From: an uncultured Paracoccaceae bacterium
GTDB lineage: Bacteria > Pseudomonadota > Alphaproteobacteria > Rhodobacterales > Rhodobacteraceae
Length of the DNA stretch: 64,000 nucleotides
Direction: 5' to 3'
Assembly: GCA_947500775.1 (NCBI GenBank)
Contig: CANMTD010000001.1
Span: forward strand, 930,001-994,000
Shown: positions 26,336 to 35,152 of the stretch, one piece after another
How the letters are laid out: every line of letters begins with the position of its first letter
Numbering within the stretch: the first letter of the stretch is position 1
Notes under the pieces: generated by a model
Told to the model about the DNA's origin: nothing
Database searches by the model: none
The model's input: the letters and a program-made list of their open reading frames with translations, nothing else
Program-made: the position numbers and the translations under genes

Positions 26336-28051
26336 TTACTGCCAGGATTTGATCAGCTCGTCATAAGCGACGGTCTTGGGCTCTTCGTCCTCATTGGCCA
26401 GTTTGGCCTTGGGCGAACCGGGCTGCGACAGCCAGTGTTCGGGATCCATCTCGTCGTTCATTTTCGGGCCGATGTCGCCCTGAATGCCGGCACGTTCCAG
26501 ACGGATCAGCACCTTTTCCTGATCAGCACAAAGGCTGTCCAACGCTTCCTGCGGGGTTTTCGCACCGGACATCGCGTCGCCGATGTTCTGCCACCACAGC
26601 TGTGCCAGTTTCGGATAGTCAGGCACGTTGGTTCCGGTCGGCGACCACTGCACGCGTGCGGGCGAGCGGTAGAATTCGACCAGACCACCCAGTTTCGGCG
26701 CACGTTCGGTAAAGCTTTCGTGCTGGATGGTGGATTCGCGGATGAAGGTCAGCCCGACATGGGCCTTTTTCACATCCACGGTCTTCGAGGTGACGAACTG
26801 GGCATAAAGCCAGGCCGCCTTGGCGCGATCCACCGGGGTGGATTTCATCAGCGTCCAGGACCCGGCGTCCTGATAGCCGATCTTGGTGCCTTCGGACCAA
26901 TAGGCGCCATGCGGGCTGGGCGCCATGCGCCATTTCGGCGTGCCGTCCTCGTTCATCACGGGCAGGCCGGGTTCCACGGTCGCCGCCGTAAAGGCGGTGT
27001 ACCAGAACATCTGCTGCGCGACGTTGCCCTGCGCGGGGATCGGGCCCGCCTCGGAGAAGGTCATACCCGCCGCCGCAGGGGGCGAATATTTCTGCAGCCA
27101 TTCGATGGCCTTGGTCACGGCATAGACCGCCGCCGGGCCATTGGTCGCGCCGCCACGGGCCACGCAGGAGCCAACGGGCTGCGAGTTTTCGTTGACCCGG
27201 ATGCCCCATTCATCGACCGGCAGGCCGTTGGGTTCACCCTTGTCGCCCATACCGGCCATGGACATCCACGCGTCGGTATAGCGCCAGCCAAGGCTGGGGT
27301 CTTTCTTGCCGTAGTCCATGTTGCCAAAGACTTCGCCTTCGACGCCCAGACGGCTGAGATCACGGCCGGTGAAGAATTCGGCGATGTCCTCGTACGCGGA
27401 CCAGTTCACCGGAACCCCCAGATCATAGCCATATTTGGCTTTGAAATCGGCCTTGTTCTGTTCGTCGTTGAACCAGTCGTAGCGGAACCAGTAAAGGTTC
27501 GCGAACTGCTGGTCGGGCAGCTGATACAGCTTGCCGTCCGGGCCGGTGGTGAAGGATTTGCCGATGAAATCGTCAATATCCAGCGTCGGCAGCGTCACAT
27601 CCGCGCCTTCGCCCGCCATCCAGTCGGTCAGGTTGCGCGCCTGCTGATAGCGCCAGTGGGTGCCGATCAGGTCAGAGTCGTTGATATAGCCGTCATAGAT
27701 GTTTTCACCCGACTGCATCTGGGTCTGCAGCTTTTCGACGACGTCGCCTTCGCCGATCAGATCGTGGGTGATCTTGATGCCGGTGATGGCGGTGAAGGCA
27801 GGCGCCAGCACTTTGGATTCGTATTCATGGGTGGTGATGGTTTCCGACACCACCTTGATTTCCATGCCTTCGAACGGCTTGGCCGCATCGACGAAGAACT
27901 GCATCTCGGCCTCTTGCGCGGCGCGGTCCAGCGACGACAGGCCGGCGATTTCGGAATCGAGGAAGCCTTTGGCTTCGTCCATTCCGGCGAAGGCCGGGGC
28001 CGCCAGCAGCGCAAGCGCGACGGCCGTGGTTGATTTCAATCGTAAGTTCAT
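26336..28051 (-). CDS. glpV: Glycerol ABC transporter substrate-binding protein
   Basis: 571-residue periplasmic solute-binding protein of the glycerol ABC importer. Signal peptide MNLRLKSTTAVALALLAAPAFA, then DSEIAGLSSLDRAAQEAEM. The lobe signature IKVVSETITTHEYESKVLAP is at about 78-97, and PAQGNVAQQMFWYTAFT lies in the centre. It is larger than typical sugar-binding proteins, as expected for GlpV. ATG 28051 has GGGAGGAA four bases ahead; an ATG 108 bases upstream lacks these features. Next upstream in the operon is glpU. Confidence 0.94.
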   Translation of the reverse strand: MNLRLKSTTAVALALLAAPAFAGMDEAKGFLDSEIAGLSSLDRAAQEAEMQFFVDAAKPFEGMEIKVVSETITTHEYESKVLAPAFTAITGIKITHDLIGEGDVVEKLQTQMQSGENIYDGYINDSDLIGTHWRYQQARNLTDWMAGEGADVTLPTLDIDDFIGKSFTTGPDGKLYQLPDQQFANLYWFRYDWFNDEQNKADFKAKYGYDLGVPVNWSAYEDIAEFFTGRDLSRLGVEGEVFGNMDYGKKDPSLGWRYTDAWMSMAGMGDKGEPNGLPVDEWGIRVNENSQPVGSCVARGGATNGPAAVYAVTKAIEWLQKYSPPAAAGMTFSEAGPIPAQGNVAQQMFWYTAFTAATVEPGLPVMNEDGTPKWRMAPSPHGAYWSEGTKIGYQDAGSWTLMKSTPVDRAKAAWLYAQFVTSKTVDVKKAHVGLTFIRESTIQHESFTERAPKLGGLVEFYRSPARVQWSPTGTNVPDYPKLAQLWWQNIGDAMSGAKTPQEALDSLCADQEKVLIRLERAGIQGDIGPKMNDEMDPEHWLSQPGSPKAKLANEDEEPKTVAYDELIKSWQ

Positions 28052-28101
28052 AAGTTCCTCCCTTTTTGAACTTTTGCCCAAGCGCGGGCATTCGTTACCG
28101 A

Positions 28102-28374
28102 TCACACCCAGCGAAACACCGCCGCGGCATAGATCAGGCAGACAACCAGCGCCCCCCATTGCGGGGCACTGAGAAGACCAAGCCAGGCCAGATTGATGAA
28201 GGCCGAGCCCAGCAGCGTGATGAACAAACGGTCACCCCGCGTGGTTTCGATCCGCAAAACGCCGACACGGGGCGTTTCGGGGAATTTGATTGCAAGGATC
28301 GTGAAGGTGATCAGCAGACAGGCGATCACCCCGAAGAAAAGTGCGGTGGGCAGGGTCCAGGCCATCCAGTCCAT
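28102..28374 (-). CDS. glpU: DUF2160 small membrane protein of the glycerol transporter
   Basis: 90-residue protein with about three hydrophobic segments: TALFFGVIACLLITFTILAI near the N-terminus, LFITLLGSAFINLAWLGLL, and GALVVCLIYAAAVFRW. The loop KFPETPRVGVLRIETTRGDR is typical of DUF2160. In Rhizobium the homologous GlpU belongs to the glycerol ABC operon, and the position between permease glpQ and binding protein glpV fits that order. Its exact part in transport is not known. Confidence 0.9.
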   Translation of the reverse strand: MDWMAWTLPTALFFGVIACLLITFTILAIKFPETPRVGVLRIETTRGDRLFITLLGSAFINLAWLGLLSAPQWGALVVCLIYAAAVFRWV

Positions 28375-28386
28375 GGGGCGGCTCCT

Positions 28387-29235
28387 TTATACGCGGCCCA
28401 GGGCAAAGCCCTTGGCGATGTAGTTGCGGACGAAATAGATCACCAGCGCGCCGGGCACGATGGTCAGCACCCCGGCAGCCGCCAGCACGCCCCAGTCCAG
28501 CCCGCTGGCCGAAACCGTGCGGGTCATCGTGGCGGCGATGGGTTTGGCGTTCACGGATGTCAGCGTGCGGCTGAGCAGCAGTTCGACCCATGAGAACATG
28601 AAGCAGAAAAACGCGGCCACACCGATCCCGCTGGCGATCAGCGGCATGAAGATCTTCACGAAGAACCGGCCGAAGGAATAGCCATCCAGATAGGCGGTTT
28701 CGTCAATCTCTTTCGGGACGCCGCGCATGAACCCTTCCATGATCCAGACGGCCAGCGGCACGTTGAACAGGCAATGCGCCAGCGCCACGGCGATATGGGT
28801 GTCGAACAGCCCGACCGAGGAATAAAGCTGAAAGAACGGCAGCGCGAAAACCGCAGGCGGCGCCATCCGGTTGGTCAGCAGCCAGAAGAACAGGTGTTTG
28901 TCCCCCATAAAGCTGTAGCGGCTGAACGCATAGGCGGCGGGCAGGGCGACGGTGATCGAAATCACCGTGTTCACGATCACATAGATCAGCGAATTCACGT
29001 ATCCCATGTACCAGCTGGCATCGGTCAGGATGGTGGCGTAATTGGCGAAGGTCAGATCGCGCGGCCACAGCGAAAAGACATTCAGGATCTCTTCGTTGGT
29101 CTTCAGGCTCATGTTCACCAGCCAATAGATCGGCAGCATCAGGAAGGTTAGATAGAGGACCATCACCACCGCCTTGCCGTTCACCTTCGGCAGGCTGATC
29201 CCCCGGCGGTCAGAGTGTGCAGTTACGTCAGCCAT
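28387..29235 (-). CDS. glpQ: Glycerol ABC transporter permease
   Basis: 282-residue inner-membrane permease of the carbohydrate uptake type (MalG class). Six transmembrane helices are visible, beginning VVMVLYLTFLMLPIYWLVNM. The EAA cytoplasmic loop that contacts the ATPase is EIDETAYLDGYSFGRFF followed by VKIFMPLIASGI. The stop is 12 bases upstream of glpU. Its start overlaps the glpP stop by one base (TGATG type), indicating coupled translation. Confidence 0.94.
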   Translation of the reverse strand: MADVTAHSDRRGISLPKVNGKAVVMVLYLTFLMLPIYWLVNMSLKTNEEILNVFSLWPRDLTFANYATILTDASWYMGYVNSLIYVIVNTVISITVALPAAYAFSRYSFMGDKHLFFWLLTNRMAPPAVFALPFFQLYSSVGLFDTHIAVALAHCLFNVPLAVWIMEGFMRGVPKEIDETAYLDGYSFGRFFVKIFMPLIASGIGVAAFFCFMFSWVELLLSRTLTSVNAKPIAATMTRTVSASGLDWGVLAAAGVLTIVPGALVIYFVRNYIAKGFALGRV

Positions 29236-30107
29236 CAGACGCCATCCCTTTTATCAAGGTTCACCATCACGGTGTAGAACACCCATGAAATCAACAGGAT
29301 CACCAGAAAATACATCAATGAGAACGCCGCCGCCGGGCCAAGGTCGAACTGCCCCAGCGCCATCTTGACCAGGTCGATCGACAGAAAGGTGGTGGCATTG
29401 CCGGGCCCGCCGCCGGTGACGACGAAGGGTTCGGTATAGATCATGAAACTGTCCATGAACCGCAGCAGAATGGCAATCATCAGCACGCCCTGCATCTTGG
29501 GTAGTTCGATATAGCGGAACACTTTCCAGCGGCTGGCCTGATCGATCTTGGCGGCCTGATAATAGGCATCCGGAATGGATTGCAGCCCGGCATAGGCCAG
29601 CAGCGCCACCAGCGAGGTCCAGTGCCAGACATCCATCACGATGACCGTGGCCCAGGCGGCGAAACTGTCCTGCGTATAGTTATAGGCGATGCCCAGCTTA
29701 TCCAGCGTATAGCCCAGCAGGCCGATATCGACCCGGCCGAAAATCTGCCAGATGGTGCCGACCACATTCCACGGGATCAGCAGGGGCAGGGACATCAGCA
29801 CCAGACAAAGCGAGGCCCAGAAGCCGCTTTTGGGCATGTTCAGCGCGACGAAAATGCCCAGCGGCACCTCGATCGCCAGAATGACTGCCGAAAACACCAG
29901 CTGGCGCCCCAGCGCGTCCCACATCCGGTCGCTTTCCAGCAGCTCCTTGAACCATTCCAGCCCGGCCCAGAAGAACTGGTTGTTGCCGAAGGTGTCCTGC
30001 ACCGAATAATTCACCACGGTCATCAGCGGGATCACCGCCGAAAACGCCACCAGCACCAGCACCGGCAGCACCAGAAACCACGCTTTTTGATTGACGGTCT
30101 TTTCCAT
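29235..30107 (-). CDS. glpP: Glycerol ABC transporter permease
   Basis: 290-residue permease of the MalF class pairing with glpQ. It has a first helix FLVLPVLVLVAFSAVIPLM, the periplasmic loop with WAGLEWFKELLESD, further helices, and the ATPase-contact loop SIPDAYYQAAKIDQASRW followed by KVFRYIELPKMQGVL. Its start overlaps the glpT stop by one base. It would form the heterodimeric channel for glycerol. Confidence 0.94.
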   Translation of the reverse strand: MEKTVNQKAWFLVLPVLVLVAFSAVIPLMTVVNYSVQDTFGNNQFFWAGLEWFKELLESDRMWDALGRQLVFSAVILAIEVPLGIFVALNMPKSGFWASLCLVLMSLPLLIPWNVVGTIWQIFGRVDIGLLGYTLDKLGIAYNYTQDSFAAWATVIVMDVWHWTSLVALLAYAGLQSIPDAYYQAAKIDQASRWKVFRYIELPKMQGVLMIAILLRFMDSFMIYTEPFVVTGGGPGNATTFLSIDLVKMALGQFDLGPAAAFSLMYFLVILLISWVFYTVMVNLDKRDGV

Positions 30108-31183
30108 TACGCGGCCTCCCCCTGCACGCGCCAGTCGTCGGCATAGACATTGACCCGGCTGGGATCGAACGACACGCGGGTCATATCGGCACCGATGGGT
30201 GCGCCTTCGGGTGCGATGATGTTGATTTCAGTGCCGAAAAATTCGGCGCGGACGATTTTGTGGCGGCCCACGTCTTCGACCCGGCGGATTTTGACGGGCA
30301 GGCCGCCGGTGGCCGACAGGCGCGCGAATTCGGGCCGTACGCCGATTTCCACCTTGCCGGACAGTGGGCCATAGCCCTGACCAAGCTGGACATAAGAGCC
30401 ATCGATATAGGCCTTGTCGCCTTCGACCCGCGCGGGGATCACGTTCATGCCGGGCGAGCCGATGAAATAGCCGACGAAAGTGTGTTCGGGGGTTTCGAAC
30501 AGGTCCTGCGGCGTGCCAATCTGGACCACGCGGCCGTCGTGCATCACCACCACCTTGTCGGCGAAGGTCAGCGCCTCGGTCTGGTCATGGGTGACATAGA
30601 TCATCGTATGGCCGAATTCGTGGTGCAGCGATTTCAGCTGGGTGCGCAATTCCCATTTCATATGCGGGTCGATCACGGTCAGCGGTTCGTCGAACAGCAG
30701 GGCGTTGACGTCTTCGCGCACCATGCCGCGCCCCAGGCTGATCTTCTGCTTGGCGTCGGCGGTCAGCCCGCGCGCCTTGCGGTCCAGTTCATCCTCCATC
30801 CCGATCATCCGGGCGATGGCCTGAACGCGCTGGGCGACATAGGCGGCATCATTGCCCCGGTTGCGAAGCGGGAAGGCCAGATTGTCGCGCACGGTCATCG
30901 TGTCATAGACCACCGGGAACTGGAACACCTGCGCGATGTTGCGGTCGGCGGTGGCGGCATTGGTGACATCCACATCGTTGAACAGGATGCGCCCCTGACT
31001 GGGGTGCAGCAGCCCCGAGATGATGTTCAGCAGGGTGGATTTGCCACAGCCCGAGGCGCCCAGCAGGGCATAAGCTTCGCCGTCGGCCCAGTCGTGGTTC
31101 AGCTCTTTCAGCGCGAAATCGGCCTCGCTTTGCGGGTTGGGCAGGTAGGAATGCGCCAGGTTATCAAGGGTGATTTTTGCCAT
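30107..31183 (-). CDS. glpT: Glycerol ABC transporter ATPase
   Basis: 358-residue ABC ATPase of the MalK/UgpC type. Walker A is LLGASGCGKSTLLNI and the Q-loop is VFQFPVVYDTMTVR. The signature region is degenerate (RGLTADAKQKISLGR, where LSGGQ is usual), then Walker B LLFDEPLTVIDP and the H-loop YVTHDQTEAL. A C-terminal TOBE regulatory domain follows. The symbol here is the ABC subunit, not the glycerol-3-phosphate antiporter of enteric bacteria. Confidence 0.92.
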   Translation of the reverse strand: MAKITLDNLAHSYLPNPQSEADFALKELNHDWADGEAYALLGASGCGKSTLLNIISGLLHPSQGRILFNDVDVTNAATADRNIAQVFQFPVVYDTMTVRDNLAFPLRNRGNDAAYVAQRVQAIARMIGMEDELDRKARGLTADAKQKISLGRGMVREDVNALLFDEPLTVIDPHMKWELRTQLKSLHHEFGHTMIYVTHDQTEALTFADKVVVMHDGRVVQIGTPQDLFETPEHTFVGYFIGSPGMNVIPARVEGDKAYIDGSYVQLGQGYGPLSGKVEIGVRPEFARLSATGGLPVKIRRVEDVGRHKIVRAEFFGTEINIIAPEGAPIGADMTRVSFDPSRVNVYADDWRVQGEAA

Positions 31184-31195
31184 TCTCGTTCCTCC

Positions 31196-32284
31196 TCAGG
31201 CGGCCAGCGCATAGGCGGCCGGGGCCACAAGGGTGCCGTCCTGGGCAAAGATGTAGACATGCGCGGGGTCCAGCCAGACGGGCAGGTCGGCGCCGATGGT
31301 CAGGTCCTGCACGCCGTGGATCAGCCCGACCCAGCGTTCGCCGTGGTGATCCAGATGCACGAAGGTTTCCGAACCGGTGATCTCGGTCACGGCCAGCGTG
31401 GCGGTAAAGGCCATGGCATCGGCGCTGTGCTGGATGATCTCCAGATGGTTGGGGCGGAACCCGGCGGTGTAACGCCCGTCGGCCAGATCGGCCAGCTTGC
31501 CCGTCGCGGGGGTGGATTGCCCGTCGCCGAACATCAGCTTGTTGCCGGTCTTGGACACCTGCAGGAAATTCATCGGCGGATCGGAAAACACCCGCGCGGT
31601 GGTGGCGTTGACGGGGCGGCGATAGACATCCGGCGTGGGGCCGAACTGGGTCACGCGGCCTTCCCACAGGGCGGCGGTGTTGCCGCCCAGCAAAAGCGCC
31701 TCTTCCGGTTCGGTGGTGGCATAGACAAAGATCGATCCCGCCTCTTCGAAGATCTTGGGGATCTCGGCGCGCAGTTCTTCGCGCAGTTTGTAATCGAGGT
31801 TGGCCAGCGGTTCGTCCAGCAGCACAAGGCCCGCATCCTTGACCAGCGCGCGGGCCAGCGCGCAGCGCTGTTGCTGCCCGCCCGACAGTTCCAGCGGCTT
31901 GCGGTCCAGCATCGGGGTCAGCTGCATCAGATCGGCGGTCTTGCGCACGGCGGCGTCGATCTCGGCACTGGATTTGCCCAGCAGGCGCAGGGGCGAGGCG
32001 ATGTTGTCATAAACGCTCATCGACGGGTAATTGATGAACTGCTGATAGACCATGGCGACCTTGCGGTCCTGCACGCGCATGCCGGTGACGTCTTCGCCAT
32101 GCCACAGGATGCGGCCCGTGGCGGGCACATCCAGCCCGGCCATCAGCCGCATCAGCGAGGTCTTGCCGGACAGCGTGGGCCCAAGCAGCACGTTCATCGT
32201 GCCGTTCTGCAGCGTCAGGTCCGTGGGGTAGATATGGGTGCGTCCGCCCACAACCTTTGAAACCCCCTCCAATACCAGCGTCAT
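31196..32284 (-). CDS. glpS: Glycerol ABC transporter ATPase
   Basis: 362-residue second ABC ATPase of the system. Walker A is unusual, LLGPTLSGKTSLMRL. The signature is normal, LELSGGQQQRCALAR. Walker B is LLDEPLANLDYKLREEL. The usual H-loop histidine position reads VYATTEPEEALL, with Thr in place of His. Glycerol importers pair two unlike ATPases, GlpS and GlpT, each with one deviant motif, so the two probably share the nucleotide sites asymmetrically. C-terminal TOBE domain present. Confidence 0.92.
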   Translation of the reverse strand: MTLVLEGVSKVVGGRTHIYPTDLTLQNGTMNVLLGPTLSGKTSLMRLMAGLDVPATGRILWHGEDVTGMRVQDRKVAMVYQQFINYPSMSVYDNIASPLRLLGKSSAEIDAAVRKTADLMQLTPMLDRKPLELSGGQQQRCALARALVKDAGLVLLDEPLANLDYKLREELRAEIPKIFEEAGSIFVYATTEPEEALLLGGNTAALWEGRVTQFGPTPDVYRRPVNATTARVFSDPPMNFLQVSKTGNKLMFGDGQSTPATGKLADLADGRYTAGFRPNHLEIIQHSADAMAFTATLAVTEITGSETFVHLDHHGERWVGLIHGVQDLTIGADLPVWLDPAHVYIFAQDGTLVAPAAYALAA

Positions 32285-32301
32285 TCCGTTCTCCCTTCGG
32301 C

Positions 32302-33906
32302 CTATTCGGCCGCCTTGACAGACCCGTTGTCGGGGGTCTTTTTCATCCAGTCGTCCAGCGCGGCAATCTGGGTCGGCGTCATGCGCAGCCCCAGTTTCGA
32401 ACGCCGCCAGACGACGTCTTCGGCCGTGCGCGCAAATTCATTGTGCATCAGCCATTTGATTTCGCGTGCGGTCAGCGTGGCGCCAAAGGCCTGGCCCAGA
32501 TCGGCGGCGGTCTTTGCGCCGCTCAGAATCTGGTCCGCCTGGGTACCATACGCCCGGATCAGCCGTTTCGCCCAGTAGGCATCCAGAAACGGATAGGCCG
32601 CCGACAGATCGGCGATCAGCCGGTCGACGTCGCCCACCGCAAAATCCCCGCCCGGCATCGCCACCCCGGCGGTCCAGGGCCCCGGCGTGCCGGGAAAGAA
32701 GGGCTGGATTTTCTCCAGCGCGGATTCGGCCAGACGGCGATAGGTGGTGATCTTGCCGCCAAAGACGTTCAGCAGGGGCGCGCCGCCGGTCTGATCGACG
32801 CTGAGCACATAATCGCGGGTCGCCGCCGTGGCCGATTTCGCGCCGTCGTCATACAAGGGCCGCACCCCGGAATAGGTCCAGACCACATCGTCCGGCGTCA
32901 CCGGCTGGCGGAAATAGCGCGAGGCGAAGGCCAGCAGGTAATCCCGTTCGGCCGGGGTGCATTCGGGTTTGGTGGCGGGATCGGGGTGGTCGGCATCGGT
33001 GGTGCCGATCAGGGTGAATTCGCCCTCGTACGGGATGGCAAAGATGATGCGCCCGTCCTGCCCCTGAAAGAAATAGCATTTGTCGTGATCGAACAGTTTG
33101 CGGGTCACGATATGGCTGCCGCGCACCAGCCGCACGCCTTCGGTCGAATTGATCCGGGCAGTGTTGCGGATGATATCCTCGACCCAGGGACCGCCGGCAT
33201 TGACCAGCATCCTGGCACTGACCATTTGCGTCTTGCCGGTGGTGCCGTCCTGCAGTTCGATCTGCCACAGATCGTTGTCGCGCCGGGCCGAGGTGACTTT
33301 GGTCCGGGTCAGGATGGTGGCGCCGCGCGCCGCCGCGTCGCGGGCGTTCAGCACCACCAGCCGCGAATCCTCGATCCAGCAATCGGAATATTCGAAGGCT
33401 TTTTTGAACTTGTCCTGCAGGGGGGCGCCCGCCGGGTCACGCGCCAGATCGACTGTGGTGGTGCCGGGCAATATCTTGCGCCCGCCCAGATGGTCATAGA
33501 GGAACAGCCCCAGCCGGATCAGCCAGGCCGGGCGCCGCCCGCGCATCCACGGCATGAAGATGTTCAACAGCCGGGAGGTCGGGGTTTCGCCTTCGAACCG
33601 CATATCCTTGTGATAGGGCAGCACGAACCGCATCGGCCACGAGATATGCGGCATCGCGCGCAGCAGGGTTTCGCGTTCGATCAGCGCCTCGCGCACCAGC
33701 CGCACCTCGAAATATTCCAGATACCGCAGCCCGCCGTGAAACAGTTTGGTCGAGGCCGAAGAAGTGGCAGAGGCCAGGTCGTTCATCTCGGCCAGACCCA
33801 CCGACAGGCCGCGCCCGGCGGCGTCGCGGGCGATGCCGCAGCCGTTGATCCCGCCGCCAATGACGAACAGATCATAGCTTTGGTCTGCGTGATGATTTGA
33901 CGACAC
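32302..33906 (-). CDS. glpD: Glycerol-3-phosphate dehydrogenase, FAD-dependent
   Basis: 534-residue membrane-associated flavoenzyme that oxidises glycerol-3-phosphate to dihydroxyacetone phosphate and passes electrons to quinone. FAD motif LFVIGGGINGCGIARDAAG near the N-terminus, then the signature SSASTKLFHGGLRYLEYFE. The C-terminal part (residues 390-530) is the helical cap domain. I choose the GTG at 33906 because GGGGAGG lies five bases ahead and the product starts like family members; an ATG 57 bases upstream is also possible. First gene of the leftward glp operon. Confidence 0.95.
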   Translation of the reverse strand: MSSNHHADQSYDLFVIGGGINGCGIARDAAGRGLSVGLAEMNDLASATSSASTKLFHGGLRYLEYFEVRLVREALIERETLLRAMPHISWPMRFVLPYHKDMRFEGETPTSRLLNIFMPWMRGRRPAWLIRLGLFLYDHLGGRKILPGTTTVDLARDPAGAPLQDKFKKAFEYSDCWIEDSRLVVLNARDAAARGATILTRTKVTSARRDNDLWQIELQDGTTGKTQMVSARMLVNAGGPWVEDIIRNTARINSTEGVRLVRGSHIVTRKLFDHDKCYFFQGQDGRIIFAIPYEGEFTLIGTTDADHPDPATKPECTPAERDYLLAFASRYFRQPVTPDDVVWTYSGVRPLYDDGAKSATAATRDYVLSVDQTGGAPLLNVFGGKITTYRRLAESALEKIQPFFPGTPGPWTAGVAMPGGDFAVGDVDRLIADLSAAYPFLDAYWAKRLIRAYGTQADQILSGAKTAADLGQAFGATLTAREIKWLMHNEFARTAEDVVWRRSKLGLRMTPTQIAALDDWMKKTPDNGSVKAAE

Positions 33907-33979
33907 CAAGGCCTCCCCACCTGTGGTCGAAGTGAGCCCAAAACAAGCCACATCGGGTTCCATATTGTCAATTTGAATT

Positions 33980-33993
33980 TTCGTTTATTTTCG
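33980..33993 (+). promoter_or_regulatory. Candidate GlpR operator 1
   Basis: TTCGTTTATTTTCG, two TTCG half-sites 10 bases apart, 74 bases upstream of the glpD start. It is nearly identical to the site at 34094-34107 (TTCGTTATTTTTCG). TTCG-containing repeats are typical of DeoR/GlpR-family operators. The gap 33907-34212 is AT-rich compared with its flanks. Confidence 0.55.
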
Positions 33994-34093
33994 CAATTTG
34001 GAAAATCCTTTAGTTTCAGGCATAAATCCCGCTCGATTTGGTATTCTGCGGCTGCATTGTCCCTTGGTGGCGCAGATTTTGGCCGTGTATGGG

Positions 34094-34107
34094 TTCGTTA
34101 TTTTTCG
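34094..34107 (+). promoter_or_regulatory. Candidate GlpR operator 2
   Basis: TTCGTTATTTTTCG matches operator 1 at 12 of 14 positions and has the same 10-base TTCG spacing. It lies 106 bases before the glpR start and 114 bases from operator 1, a distance of about eleven helical turns, so looping or control of both divergent promoters is conceivable. Confidence 0.55.
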
Positions 34108-34212
34108 TTTTGTGTCCTGAAATTGATTCCATCGACGGCGTTTGGCGACAAACCGGGTTGACTTGTTGCATCGCGCAAAATCGAATAGGACCCGAACATT
34201 GGAGAGCCGTGC

Positions 34213-34974
34213 ATGTCCCAGACGTTCCGATTGCCCGAAATACTCGACCTTGCCCGGCAAGAGGGCAAAGTCACTGTCGACGGGCTGGCCGAACGGTTCG
34301 ACGTGACGGTCCAGACCATCCGCCGCGACCTGAGCGAACTGGCCGAGGCGGGCAAGCTGGAGCGCGTGCACGGTGGCGCGATCCTGCCCTCCAGCGTGGC
34401 CAACATCGGCTATGAGGATCGGCGCGGGCTGAACGATCAGGCCAAACGCGCCATCGCCCGCCGCTGCGCCCGCGACATCCCCGAAAACATCTCGATCTTT
34501 CTGAACATCGGCACCAGCACCGAGGCGGTGGCACAAGAGCTGTTGCAGCACCGCAATCTGATGGTGGTCACCAACAACATGAACGTGGCCAATATTCTGG
34601 TGGGCAACCCGGAATGCGAAATCGTGGTGGCGGGCGGCGTGCTGCGCCGGTCCGACGGCGGGCTGATCGGGTCGCTTACCACCGCCACGATCCGGCAGTT
34701 CAAATTCGATCTGGCGGTGATCGGCTGTTCGGCGCTGGATCAGGACGGCGACCTGCTGGATTTCGATATTCAGGAGGTCGGCGTCAGCCAGACCATCATC
34801 CAGCAGGCGCGCAGCACCTTTCTGGTGGCCGATCATTCCAAGTTCCAACGCTCGGCCCCCGCGCGGATCGCATCGCTCAGCGAGATCGACACATTTTATA
34901 CCGACCTATCGCCGCCCACCGAAATCAGCGCCAAATGCGCGGAATGGCACACGAATATCGTGTTGGCTGAATAA
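34213..34974 (+). CDS. glpR: DeoR-family transcriptional regulator of glycerol use
   Basis: 253-residue repressor. The winged HTH is at the N-terminus (VTVDGLAERFDVTVQTIRRD, then LSELAEAGKLERVHGG). The effector domain follows, with NIGTSTEAVA, TNNMNVANIL and SKFQRSAPARIASLSEID. The ligand is probably glycerol-3-phosphate or a related sugar phosphate. It is divergent from glpD with a 306-base shared regulatory gap containing two repeated TTCG motifs. The ATG is preceded by GGAGAG. Confidence 0.92.
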   Translation: MSQTFRLPEILDLARQEGKVTVDGLAERFDVTVQTIRRDLSELAEAGKLERVHGGAILPSSVANIGYEDRRGLNDQAKRAIARRCARDIPENISIFLNIGTSTEAVAQELLQHRNLMVVTNNMNVANILVGNPECEIVVAGGVLRRSDGGLIGSLTTATIRQFKFDLAVIGCSALDQDGDLLDFDIQEVGVSQTIIQQARSTFLVADHSKFQRSAPARIASLSEIDTFYTDLSPPTEISAKCAEWHTNIVLAE

Positions 34975-35054
34975 TTAGGCTGACTGCCCGGCCCCTGTGA
35001 TCGGCGGGGTTTTGTAATGTTTGTCCCGTCATTGTTATGTCTTGTAAATTGCTT

Positions 35055-35069
35055 TGGCTGGACCAGCCA
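35055..35069. promoter_or_regulatory. Palindrome TGGCTGGACCAGCCA upstream of antiporter gene
   Basis: A 7-bp perfect palindrome with one central base lies 83 bases before the antiporter start, in an AT-rich gap (34975-35152). It has the size of a dimeric regulator operator. The rest of the gap holds a short CCCC/GGGG stem with a GTTTT tail near 35000, a weak terminator candidate for glpR. Confidence 0.35.
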
Positions 35070-35152
35070 GTCTATGAGTATTTAACTCGCGCATAACGTG
35101 TATTCGGTGATATGACCCGCTGGACGACACTCAAGGATAAGGCGCCCGCAGG

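Noticed and set aside
30260-32260. Rightward 666-codon frame over glpS and glpT
   Set aside because: Antisense shadow of two ABC ATPases, with no domain features.
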